Shown: one piece after another, positions 1-6,868 of the stretch
How the letters are laid out: each line of letters opens with the position of its first letter
Position numbering within the stretch: the first letter of the stretch is position 1
Assembly: GCA_944324795.1 (NCBI GenBank)
Contig: CALUXR010000013.1
Coordinates: 1-48,404 of the forward strand
Direction: 5' to 3'
Length of the DNA stretch: 48,404 nt
Source: an uncultured Acholeplasmatales bacterium
GTDB lineage: Bacteria; Bacillota_I; Bacilli_A; Acholeplasmatales; Anaeroplasmataceae
Notes under the pieces: model-generated
What the model saw: only the letters and a program-made list of their open reading frames with translations
Databases searched by the model: none
What the model was told of the DNA's origin: nothing
Position numbers and translations under genes: made by a program

Positions 1-4
1 GCTT

Positions 5-46
5 CCTCCTTAACTTGTTAAATATTTACTTATTTACTACTGTCAA
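5..46 (-). promoter_or_regulatory. Promoter and Shine-Dalgarno for a gene beyond the left edge
   Basis: On the minus strand TTGACA (41-46) is followed after 16 nt by TATTTA (19-24) and then by AAGGAGG (5-11). The start codon must lie just outside the window. This shows that the next gene to the left is also on the minus strand and has its own promoter. Nothing of its product can be seen. Confidence 0.55.
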
Positions 47-74
47 CTTTTTTGTCCTTGACTTTTGAACCAGT

Positions 75-170
75 TTACTTTTTAGGTAACGACCTTGTTT
101 TATTATTAAACGACACACCTATTGCCATTCCTCCTGGGAAAAATACGGTGTTCGTCCAGTTCTTCTCTGG
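75..170 (-). repeat. Outer copy of 96-bp direct repeat
   Basis: This stretch matches 2197-2292 in the same orientation at a constant offset of 2122, with 7 mismatches in 96 positions. The two copies bracket the accessory block. This outer copy lacks the distal stem arm that makes the inner copy part of a terminator. Read on the minus strand both copies share an open frame ending in a TAA stop, with residues such as FPGGMAIGVSFNN, so the repeat may be a coding remnant or a decayed attachment/duplication site. Confidence 0.8.
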
Positions 171-208
171 CAAAGATGAACCATTTTAATACAAAATGCA
201 AACACCTT

Positions 209-244
209 TCGTTTTTTGAAAACATCTATCGTTTTTTGAAAACA
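209..244. repeat. Two-copy 20-bp-period tandem repeat
   Basis: TCGTTTTTTGAAAACA occurs at 209-224 and again at 229-244. The second copy contains the last codons and stop of the broken membrane-protein gene and the first lies just past its stop. It looks like a small local duplication with no obvious function. Confidence 0.7.
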
Positions 245-869
245 CCCTGATTAGCTTTCACCAAGATGAATTGATATATTTCGACAATAATTATTAAAAC
301 AATAATTCCTACGCTTGTAGCAATAGAGAGTTTTTTCATATCTCCAGTATATCCGCCATTAGCAAGAATCAAAGTATTTTGAAGAACTAATATTGACATC
401 AATGTATTTACTATATTAACTAATCTAATTTGTTTTATTATTGGACTATCAGTATTCTTTGCTTTTTTCATATTAACAATGGACATTGTAATACTATAAG
501 TAGTATATGCTGCTGAAGCAATTGAGGAATTAAACCTAGATTATATGTTCTTTTATCTAAAACCAATAAAATAGCAGGAGCTATCATACCAACGGTCAAA
601 ATGATAAGCATTATAAATGTTATATAGACTACTATTAATTGATTACTTCTTGTTTTTTTGTGTGAAATTCCAAAAACTAATAAGCCTTTAATAAGAAGCA
701 AAAACACATAATAAGCAAATATACAAATATGCCATATTGAATCATATAAAAAACCTAATATCCCATTATAAACAGTAAAACATATAATAGCTAATACGGA
801 CAAAAATGCAAATATAACTGTTCTCTTGTTATAATCATTTTTTATTTTTTTAATAATTTCTTTAATCAC
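226..869 (-). pseudogene. Frameshifted multi-pass membrane protein
   Basis: Two overlapping reading frames make one protein. The upstream part (468-869, ATG at 869) is a hydrophobic protein with about four membrane segments, and the downstream part (226-486) adds about two more. Between them, near 518-527, the first frame runs into about 17 residues of unrelated sequence. A one-base shift there restores a continuous protein (IP then SIASAAYTTYSIT then MSIVNMKK) of about 213 residues. The gene overlaps the TetR-family gene by 4 bp (866-869), so it was the last gene of that operon. I do not recognise a function; it may be the transporter or target controlled by the regulator. A sequencing or assembly error could also produce the shift. 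Confidence 0.8.
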
Positions 870-1444
870 TTTTTAACTATTAAGCCTTTAATAAAATCAG
901 AGACTTCTTGAACAGGAATTTTGCAATCATCATAAACCCAATCTAATACTATAGAAGTTAGTCCAGAAATATAAAAATCCATTAAATATTTATGCCATTT
1001 TTCATCTAATCCAAATCTATTCATAATTGGTACAAATAATTTTCTAAACATTTGGTCGTAGGTTTTGTTTGCATTAAATAGTTGAGGATGAGTCTTCAAC
1101 ACTTTATAAACATTCTTGTTTTCTTTTATAAAGTTTAAATATGGAATTAAATTATCATCATTAATTAATAATAAATCCTCTATGTTGTCTTTTGAAATAA
1201 TTGTGCTCTCATTTTCTTTTGACTTAAAATGAGAGTTAAATGATAGGTTCAATGATTTGATAGTTTCTTCTAATAAATCATTCATATTTTCATAATGTAA
1301 ATAAAAAGTTGATCTATTTACATTTGCGATTCTACATATTTCTTTGATTGTGATATATTCATATTCTTTAATTTCTAAAAGCCTAATTAGTGCATCATTC
1401 ATTTTTTTAGCGGTATTAAAGTATTTATTTTCATTTTTATTCAT
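866..1444 (-). CDS. TetR/AcrR-family transcriptional regulator
   Basis: The 192-residue product has an N-terminal helix-turn-helix of TetR type. Residues about 10-55 include the typical run IKEICRIANVNRSTFYLHYENMNDL, here shown only by its key parts TIKEIC and RSTFYLHY. The C-terminal part is the variable ligand/dimer domain and resembles the C-terminal domain found in many Firmicutes TetR proteins next to small membrane proteins. An AAGG-type ribosome site precedes the ATG. It sits between a 118-residue membrane protein and the broken membrane-protein gene in one operon. A palindrome upstream of the operon (1869-1881) is the likely operator, suggesting autoregulation. The ligand cannot be told. 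Confidence 0.85.
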   Translation of the reverse strand: MNKNENKYFNTAKKMNDALIRLLEIKEYEYITIKEICRIANVNRSTFYLHYENMNDLLEETIKSLNLSFNSHFKSKENESTIISKDNIEDLLLINDDNLIPYLNFIKENKNVYKVLKTHPQLFNANKTYDQMFRKLFVPIMNRFGLDEKWHKYLMDFYISGLTSIVLDWVYDDCKIPVQEVSDFIKGLIVKK

Positions 1445-1462
1445 GTTTGATGCACCTTCTTT

Positions 1463-1819
1463 CTACTCTTCAGAAATTTCTTTTGCTAGTTCTGTAATCT
1501 CAAATGCGTATTTTTCTTTTCTAGACTTTAATATTTTAAAATAAACTGGATAATTAACACCACATCCAATAAATCCTACAACTCCAAGAATTATTCCTAG
1601 CACTATTCCAGTTGTACCACTTAGACCAAAATCTGTCATTATCATACTCATTCCTGTTCCTGCAATTAATGCACAAATAGTTCCAAATGTAAAGGCGAAA
1701 ATATTAGCAGGTCGTTTTACTTTTTGGTCCAATTTCTTTAATTGAACCACCTTTGTAGTTGTTTTTGGTGCATATTCTTCAGCAATACGCTTTGCGTAAA
1801 CTTTGTCTAAATTTTCCAT
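1463..1819 (-). CDS. Small two-segment membrane protein of unknown function
   Basis: The 118-residue product has a charged N-terminus (about 1-35), two glycine-rich hydrophobic segments (about 38-62 and 68-95) and a charged C-terminal tail. It resembles a widespread Firmicutes protein found beside TetR regulators and sometimes annotated as a dihydropteridine reductase; I see no dinucleotide-binding or catalytic motif that would support that name. A strong AAGGAGG lies 6 nt before the ATG. It is the first gene of the accessory operon, directly behind the promoter and palindromic operator. Its codon use looks somewhat less AT-biased than the housekeeping genes nearby, consistent with acquisition by transfer, but I have not measured this. 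Confidence 0.7.
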   Translation of the reverse strand: MENLDKVYAKRIAEEYAPKTTTKVVQLKKLDQKVKRPANIFAFTFGTICALIAGTGMSMIMTDFGLSGTTGIVLGIILGVVGFIGCGVNYPVYFKILKSRKEKYAFEITELAKEISEE

Positions 1820-1849
1820 TTTATATCCTCCTTGTCCTTTGACAGATAT

Positions 1850-1881
1850 ATAATATCATTAAGAAAAATTGTTCTGAACAA
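1850..1881 (-). promoter_or_regulatory. Promoter with overlapping palindromic operator (probable TetR site)
   Basis: On the minus strand TTCAGA (1873-1878) and TATTAT (1850-1855) are 17 nt apart. The perfect palindrome TTGTTC-A-GAACAA (1869-1881) overlaps the -35 element. This is a good position for repression by the TetR-family protein encoded in the same operon. The assignment of protein to site is inference. Confidence 0.55.
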
Positions 1882-2186
1882 CACGTTTTCAAAAAAATGT
1901 CTATTTCACTAAATTATAATTTACTTTAATTAAAAACCTATTATTTTTATTAAACATTTATTAAATATTACCATAAAACCAATAATATGAATATTCAGTA
2001 GAAAAAAATAATACCCAGTTCAATAAATTGTTTAATTTATTAATCCCTATAATTGCGTTTTTTTACTTGTCATTAACAAGTCTAGGATAAAATATGCTGT
2101 ACTTTAATTTTGTAGCTATGCTTTGAACATTAATTAATTATATTTTTTAATAGTATAATAATAATTTAATCAAATATTAACATTAT
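1882..2186. other. AT-rich stretch without a gene
   Basis: I see no reading frame worth calling in these 305 bases. The one notable element is at 2060-2080, where a hairpin-forming 21-mer (ACTTGT-CATTA-ACAAGT core) matches, with one mismatch, a stretch inside the tmRNA gene at about 2600-2620 in the same orientation. The rest is low-complexity A/T sequence. Confidence 0.5.
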
Positions 2187-2215
2187 AAAAAAGCCGTTAC
2201 TTTTTAGGTAACGAC
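2187..2215 (-). terminator. Rho-independent terminator of tmRNA
   Basis: On the minus strand GTCGTTAC-CTAAAAA-GTAACGGC forms an 8-bp stem (one G-U pair), followed by TTTTTT (2187-2192). It lies about 75 nt after the tmRNA 3' end. The promoter-proximal arm and loop are inside the 96-bp repeat, the distal arm only partly. Confidence 0.75.
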
Positions 2216-2292
2216 CTTATTTTATTATTAAACGAAACACCTATTGCCATTCCTCCTGGAAAGAATACAGTGTTCGACCAGTTCTTCTTTGG
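2197..2292 (-). repeat. Inner copy of 96-bp direct repeat, abutting tmRNA
   Basis: It is the partner of 75-170 (7 mismatches in 96). Its right end coincides with the CCA end of the tmRNA (2290-2292), so the repeat begins where the RNA gene ends. tmRNA 3' ends are classic integration targets, and this boundary fits the idea that the 2.1-kb accessory block arrived by insertion. No integrase remains in the window. Confidence 0.8.
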
Positions 2293-2665
2293 TGGACTTG
2301 GGGAGACTTGAACTCCCGTATATAAGAAAATATTATTTGCTTTCTACGTGTGTATTCTATTTAAGTTATAAGTAAAGGTTATAAATAGAAAAAATTTCTT
2401 TACTTAAGCTAGATTAGATTCTTAATAATTCTTCTAGCTAAAGAATTATTATATAACCTATTAAAATAATGATTCATATTAATTAGCATAGGTTCTAATT
2501 AATATATAGCTTCTATTATATTAGCAAGCTAATTGAACGCTCATATTGTTGTTACGAGCAAATAAATGTGTGTTTGCGTTTATTCAAACCTCGATGCTTT
2601 TTACTTGGCATTAACAAGACACGCTTACAAACCTTCTTCTCTCATAGCGAATCCGAAACAAGCCC
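2290..2665 (-). ncRNA. ssrA: Transfer-messenger RNA (tmRNA)
   Basis: tmRNA rescues stalled ribosomes together with SmpB. The 5' end GGGCTTG (2659-2665) pairs with CAAGTCC before the encoded CCA (2290-2292), giving the tRNA-like acceptor stem. The 3' portion carries the T-arm GGGAGTTCAAGTCTCCC, and GTTTCGGATTCG follows the 5' stem. The resume codon is probably GCA after ATAAAC, giving the tag ANTHLFARNNNMSVQLAC and then TAA (about 2519-2575). The gene lies directly downstream of smpB, with its own near-consensus promoter and a terminator. At 376 nt its length is normal. The tag end -LAC is unusual against the common -LAA. Confidence 0.93.
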
Positions 2666-2678
2666 GTTTGCGTATTAA

Positions 2679-2707
2679 ATAATACGCTATTTTAAGTTTA
2701 TTGTCAA
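2679..2707 (-). promoter_or_regulatory. tmRNA promoter
   Basis: TTGACA (2702-2707) and TATTAT (2679-2684) are spaced by exactly 17 nt on the minus strand, 13 nt before the tmRNA 5' end. It starts immediately after the smpB stop codon. A GCGTATT/AATACGC hairpin (2670-2687) overlaps the -10. Confidence 0.75.
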
Positions 2708-3157
2708 CTATCTTTGGTAATTTTTTAAAGCTTTTTGGGCTTTTCTTTTTTCTGTTTCTTCTTTTAATGATTGTCTTTTATCATATAATTTTTTACCTTT
2801 ACAAAGTCCTATTTCTATTTTTAATAATGATTCTTTAAAATAAGCTTTTAAAGGTACTAATGTTAAACCTTCTAATTTTATTTTAGTAGCTAGTTTATAT
2901 ATTTCTTTTTTATGTAATAATAATTCTCTTGTTCTTCTTTCTTCATGATTAAAGATATTACCTTTTTCATATTTAGCAATAAACATATTAATTATTTCTA
3001 CTTTATTATTTCTTATTATTGCATATGCATCATTAATATTTATTTGACCAAGTCTAACAGATTTAATTTCTGTACCAGTTAATTTAATGCCAGCTTCATA
3101 TTTATCTAAAATAAAATATTCAAAGGTAGCTTTTCTATTTGTAGCTACTATCTTCAT
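2708..3157 (-). CDS. smpB: SsrA-binding protein SmpB
   Basis: SmpB binds the tRNA-like domain of tmRNA and delivers it to stalled ribosomes for trans-translation. The 149-residue product has the family's usual length and hallmarks: an N-terminal ATNRKATFEYFI, then GIKLTGTEIKSVR, and a basic C-terminal tail (KLYDKRQSLKEETEKRKAQ) that enters the decoding centre. The ATG lies 23 bp inside the end of rnr and is preceded by AGAGGA. The order rnr-smpB-ssrA places RNase R, which helps degrade the non-stop mRNA, SmpB and tmRNA in one rescue module. Confidence 0.97.
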   Translation of the reverse strand: MKIVATNRKATFEYFILDKYEAGIKLTGTEIKSVRLGQININDAYAIIRNNKVEIINMFIAKYEKGNIFNHEERRTRELLLHKKEIYKLATKIKLEGLTLVPLKAYFKESLLKIEIGLCKGKKLYDKRQSLKEETEKRKAQKALKNYQR

Positions 3158-5225
3158 TTTCTAAATAATCCTCTTTTAACATAAAATCAATTTTTCTTGT
3201 TCTTCTATCTGAACCAATTACAACAATTTCTACTTTATCACCAATTTTAAAAGTATGTTTTGGACTAATTAATTCTAATTTTTTCTCATCAAATGTATAA
3301 TAACCATTTATATTTTTAATATGAACTAAACCTTCAATACCTTTATCGATTTCTACATACATTCCAAAACTTACAATTGAAGTTATAACTCCATTATAAA
3401 ATTTATCAATATTTTTTTCCATATACCAAGCATATAACATATCATCTACATCACGTTCACATTCAATTGCGTTTCTTTCTCTAATTGAGGTTTTTAAACC
3501 AATTTCCGCTAAATTATTTGTATAATATCGATATCTAGCTTCATAATTTTTAGGATGTAATATTAAATCTTTAATTATTCTATGGACTATTAAATCTGGA
3601 TATCTTCTAATTGGTGATGTAAAATGACAATAATTTTTTAATGCTAAACCAAAATGACCAATATTATCATTGCTATATTTAGCTTTAGCCATTGATCTTA
3701 ATAATAAATTATTTAATATTTCATTATTTTCTTTTTTACTTAAATCTTTTAATATTTTTTGAACATTTTTAGGTTTAATTCCTCTTTTAATTAATTTCAT
3801 ACTTTCATTATCATTAATAAAAGAAAAGAAATTAGCCATTTTTTCTTCACTCGGTTTATCATGAACACGATATAAAAAAGGTAAATCTAATCTCATCATA
3901 TGTTTAGCTACTTCTGAATTAGCATAAATCATAAAGTCTTCAATTAGTTTTTCAGCATCATTTCTTTCTCTTTTTATTATATCTTTAGGTGAACCATCTT
4001 TATTTAAAATAAAACTATATTCTGGTAAATCAAAATCAAGACTACCTTCATTTTCTCTTTTATTTCTTAATATATGATGTAATTCATTAGCTTCAATTAA
4101 CATTTGATAAATATCTTGATATTGATTAATTAAATCTTTATCACCATTAATTATCTTATTTACCTTATTATAAGTCATACGATGTTTTGATTTGATAACA
4201 CCTTCAACTATTTTTGAATCTAGACACCTACCATTACTATCAATATTCATTATACAAGCAAGTACTAATCTATCTTCACCTTCATTTAGTGAACAAATTC
4301 CATTAGATAATTCCCGTGGTAACATTGGTATAACTCTGTCAGCTAAATAAACACTTGTACCTCTATCATATGCTTCAATATCTAATAGATGATTAAATAA
4401 AACATAATTAGATACATCAGCTATATAAACTCCAAGTAAATAATTTTCCCCATTCTTTTTAACGTAAATGGCATCATCAAAATCTTTAGAATCATCACCA
4501 TCAATCGTAATAATTTCTAAATCTCTAAAGTCTGTTCTATTTTTTAAATCTTCTTCTCTAACTGATGATGGTATATTTTGAACTTCTTCTTTAACTTCTA
4601 TAGGAAATGAAACATTAAAATTATACATAGCCGCAATCGCACTAATTTCTTTTCCTGGATCATCTTTATATGCTACAATTTCCTTTAATGAAGCCATTAT
4701 ATTGTTAAATTTATCATATGTTAATTCACATTTAGCTATTGCTTTATCATAACTTTCTTTAGCATTTAATAGCGGGAAGGTTCTTGATTCATCAATTAAA
4801 GTAATACTAGCTTTAAGTTTACTATTAAACATTTTAGCACTAACAACCCCTACTATTTCATTAATAGAATGGTCAATTATTTGGGTTATAATTGCTTCAT
4901 TTTTATGATTATAATTATTTTTAATAATAAAATATTTAACAATATCTCCTTCTTGAACATTTAATTTATTTAAATCTTCTGTATAAATATCTTCATTTTT
5001 ATAGTCATCTAGAGGAGTAATAAAACCATAAAAGCCACTTTTATTAATAGTTATTTTACCACTATATAAGATATAATAATTTTTATCAAATTTAGTTATT
5101 ATATTTCCTTTTATTAATTCTTTTAATTTAGTTTTTAAAATATCTTTATCTATTTTTAATTTTTTAGCTAATTTAGATAAAGTATAAGATTTATTTTCTA
5201 ATAAATTTAATATATCTTCTTGCAT
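3135..5225 (-). CDS. rnr: Ribonuclease R
   Basis: This 3'-5' exoribonuclease degrades structured RNA and non-stop mRNAs. The 696-residue product has an N-terminal winged-helix segment (about 1-55), cold-shock OB folds (about 60-200), the RNB catalytic domain (about 230-560) with the metal-binding cluster IDGDDSKDFDDA at 241-252, and a C-terminal S1 domain (YNGVITSIVSFGMYVEI onward). The length fits RNase R. GGAGG stands 6-10 nt before the ATG and immediately after the U-tract of a terminator that follows secG, so expression may depend on read-through. Confidence 0.96.
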   Translation of the reverse strand: MQEDILNLLENKSYTLSKLAKKLKIDKDILKTKLKELIKGNIITKFDKNYYILYSGKITINKSGFYGFITPLDDYKNEDIYTEDLNKLNVQEGDIVKYFIIKNNYNHKNEAIITQIIDHSINEIVGVVSAKMFNSKLKASITLIDESRTFPLLNAKESYDKAIAKCELTYDKFNNIMASLKEIVAYKDDPGKEISAIAAMYNFNVSFPIEVKEEVQNIPSSVREEDLKNRTDFRDLEIITIDGDDSKDFDDAIYVKKNGENYLLGVYIADVSNYVLFNHLLDIEAYDRGTSVYLADRVIPMLPRELSNGICSLNEGEDRLVLACIMNIDSNGRCLDSKIVEGVIKSKHRMTYNKVNKIINGDKDLINQYQDIYQMLIEANELHHILRNKRENEGSLDFDLPEYSFILNKDGSPKDIIKRERNDAEKLIEDFMIYANSEVAKHMMRLDLPFLYRVHDKPSEEKMANFFSFINDNESMKLIKRGIKPKNVQKILKDLSKKENNEILNNLLLRSMAKAKYSNDNIGHFGLALKNYCHFTSPIRRYPDLIVHRIIKDLILHPKNYEARYRYYTNNLAEIGLKTSIRERNAIECERDVDDMLYAWYMEKNIDKFYNGVITSIVSFGMYVEIDKGIEGLVHIKNINGYYTFDEKKLELISPKHTFKIGDKVEIVVIGSDRRTRKIDFMLKEDYLENEDSSYK

Positions 5226-5236
5226 AGCTACCTCCT

Positions 5237-5265
5237 AAAAAAAAGAGATACTATTAAAGTATCTC
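5237..5265 (-). terminator. Terminator/attenuator between secG and rnr
   Basis: GAGATAC-TTTAATA-GTATCTC (5245-5265) is followed by TTTTTTTT (5237-5244) on the minus strand. The U-run touches the rnr ribosome binding site. It likely lowers transcription from secG into rnr. Confidence 0.8.
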
Positions 5266-5271
5266 CAAAAA

Positions 5272-5505
5272 TTATAATGTTGTATGTAAAACAACAGATA
5301 CAATTACTATAGCTATAAATAAAATACCTATAACAATAGTAGAACGTTGTAAAAATAGTTCAATACCTCTTGTTTTTTGATCTTTAAATAATTCAGTTTT
5401 ACTACCATTAAAAGCATCATTAATATCATCTTTTGATGATTGTAACATAACAACAATTATCATTAAAATGGAAATTACTAAAACAAAATAGTCAGCAACA
5501 TTCAT
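5272..5505 (-). CDS. secG: Preprotein translocase subunit SecG
   Basis: SecG is a small non-essential partner of SecYE in the plasma membrane. The product has 77 residues: a first membrane segment (about 4-22), a polar loop with the motif QSSKDDINDAFNGSKTELF, and a second membrane segment (about 52-75), as in the family. I place the start at the ATG at 5505, because GGAAGGTG lies just upstream; the in-frame TTG at 5520 would put that ribosome site inside the gene. It is the first gene of secG-rnr-smpB-ssrA and has its own promoter. Confidence 0.9.
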   Translation of the reverse strand: MNVADYFVLVISILMIIVVMLQSSKDDINDAFNGSKTELFKDQKTRGIELFLQRSTIVIGILFIAIVIVSVVLHTTL

Positions 5506-5539
5506 CTTTTCACCTTCCAAAACTTATATATCGAAGTTA

Positions 5540-5568
5540 ATTATAGCATAATATCAAATGATACTCAA
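5540..5568 (-). promoter_or_regulatory. secG promoter, extended -10
   Basis: TTGAGT (5563-5568), 17 nt, then TATAAT (5540-5545) on the minus strand, with TG one base before the -10 (ATGCTATAATT). The same 11-mer stands before ruvA, gmk and proS. Confidence 0.75.
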
Positions 5569-5572
5569 TACT

Positions 5573-6868
5573 TTAACGTACAACATCTAAAATTAATTTA
5601 GGTTCTATTTCATTTTCACTATAACTATAGGCATCAAGGACTAATTCTATCGCTTCATCTACATTTTTATCTCCTATATACATCTTGCAGATTTCTTCGC
5701 CTTTATTTACATAATCCCCAACTTTTTTACTTAAAACGATACCTACACTATAATCTATTTCACTATCTAAATTTTCTCTACCAGAACCAAGAAGCATTGA
5801 AGCATGGCCAATTTTATAAGAATCTATTCTTGAAATATAACCAGACTCAGGAGCGTAAATTATAAGTTCTTCACCTAAATCAAATAATTCTTTATGATAA
5901 ATATAATCAACATTACCATCTTGAGCTTTTACAAGTTCACTAAAGGTAGCTAAAGCTTTACCACTTCTAATTTGTTCTAATAATAAAGCCCTTGCTTCTT
6001 CTAAATTCTTAACTAAATTAGAATCTAAAACTAAATATGAACCAAGTGTTAAGCAAAGTTCAGTTAAATCTTTAGGACCTCTACCATTTAAGGTATCGAT
6101 TGCTTCTATAACTTCTAATGAATTACCAATTGCATATCCTAAAGGTTCATCCATATTAGTAAGAACACAAGTTATTTTCTTTTTTGCATAATCGCCAATA
6201 TTTTTCATCAATTCTGCTAATTTTTTAGCTTCTTCTAAATTCTTCATAAAGGCACCACTACCAACTTTTACATCTAATACGATAGCATCTGCCCCTGCTG
6301 CTAATTTTTTACTCATGATGCTTGAAGCAATAAGTGGTATAGATGGTACTGTTCCTGTAACATCTCTTAAAGCATACATTTTTTTATCAGCTTTATCGAT
6401 TTCTTCACTTTGACCAATTATAGCAAGATTTATATTTTCAACTTGATCAATAAAATCTTCAATATCCATTTTTGTATTAAAGCCTCTGATTGCTTCTAAT
6501 TTATCTAGTGTACCACCAGTATGTCCTAAACCTCTACCACTCATTTTCGCAAACTTAATACCAAGACTTGCGACCATCGGAGCTAAAACTAGAGTTGTTT
6601 TATCACCAACGCCACCAGTTGAATGTTTATCAACTTTAAAACCTTGAATACGTGACAAATCGATCGTTTTGCCTGAATTTTTCATGGCCATTGTTAAATT
6701 ATATGTTTCTTCATCTGTCATTCCTTTAAAATAAGTAGCCATTAAAAAAGCACTCATTTGATAATCTGGAATAATATCTTTTGTATATCCCTCAATAAGA
6801 TATTTTATTTCTTCCTTTGTTAATGTTTGGCCATCTCTTTTTTTAATTATTATATCAACTACGTTCAT
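5573..6868 (-). CDS. pdp: Pyrimidine-nucleoside phosphorylase
   Basis: The enzyme phosphorolyses uridine, deoxyuridine and thymidine to base and (deoxy)ribose-1-phosphate in pyrimidine salvage. The 431-residue product has the family's alpha domain, the phosphate-binding stretch KHSTGGVGDKTTL (about 81-93) and the signature SGRGLGHTGGTLDKLE (about 110-125). The C-terminal beta domain (about 340-431) is intact. The length fits both Pdp and thymidine phosphorylase DeoA; Pdp is the usual form in low-GC Gram-positives. It overlaps the preceding peptidase gene by 4 bp (ATGA) and ends the long ruvA operon. Confidence 0.92.
   Translation of the reverse strand: MNVVDIIIKKRDGQTLTKEEIKYLIEGYTKDIIPDYQMSAFLMATYFKGMTDEETYNLTMAMKNSGKTIDLSRIQGFKVDKHSTGGVGDKTTLVLAPMVASLGIKFAKMSGRGLGHTGGTLDKLEAIRGFNTKMDIEDFIDQVENINLAIIGQSEEIDKADKKMYALRDVTGTVPSIPLIASSIMSKKLAAGADAIVLDVKVGSGAFMKNLEEAKKLAELMKNIGDYAKKKITCVLTNMDEPLGYAIGNSLEVIEAIDTLNGRGPKDLTELCLTLGSYLVLDSNLVKNLEEARALLLEQIRSGKALATFSELVKAQDGNVDYIYHKELFDLGEELIIYAPESGYISRIDSYKIGHASMLLGSGRENLDSEIDYSVGIVLSKKVGDYVNKGEEICKMYIGDKNVDEAIELVLDAYSYSENEIEPKLILDVVR

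Noticed and set aside
200-250. CRISPR-like array
   Set aside because: Only two copies of a 16-bp unit with a 4-bp gap; it is a local tandem duplication. No arrays or cas genes are seen anywhere in the window.
1344-1544. Plus-strand frame across the TetR gene and its neighbour
   Set aside because: It overlaps two well-supported minus-strand genes and has no start signal.
1463-1819. Naming the 118-residue protein a dihydropteridine reductase
   Set aside because: Relatives sometimes carry that label, but the sequence is a small two-segment membrane protein with no catalytic motif.
2290-2330. A tRNA gene at the T-arm-like sequence near 2300
   Set aside because: The T-arm and CCA belong to the tRNA-like 3' end of tmRNA, and the matching 5' half is 340 nt away at 2665.
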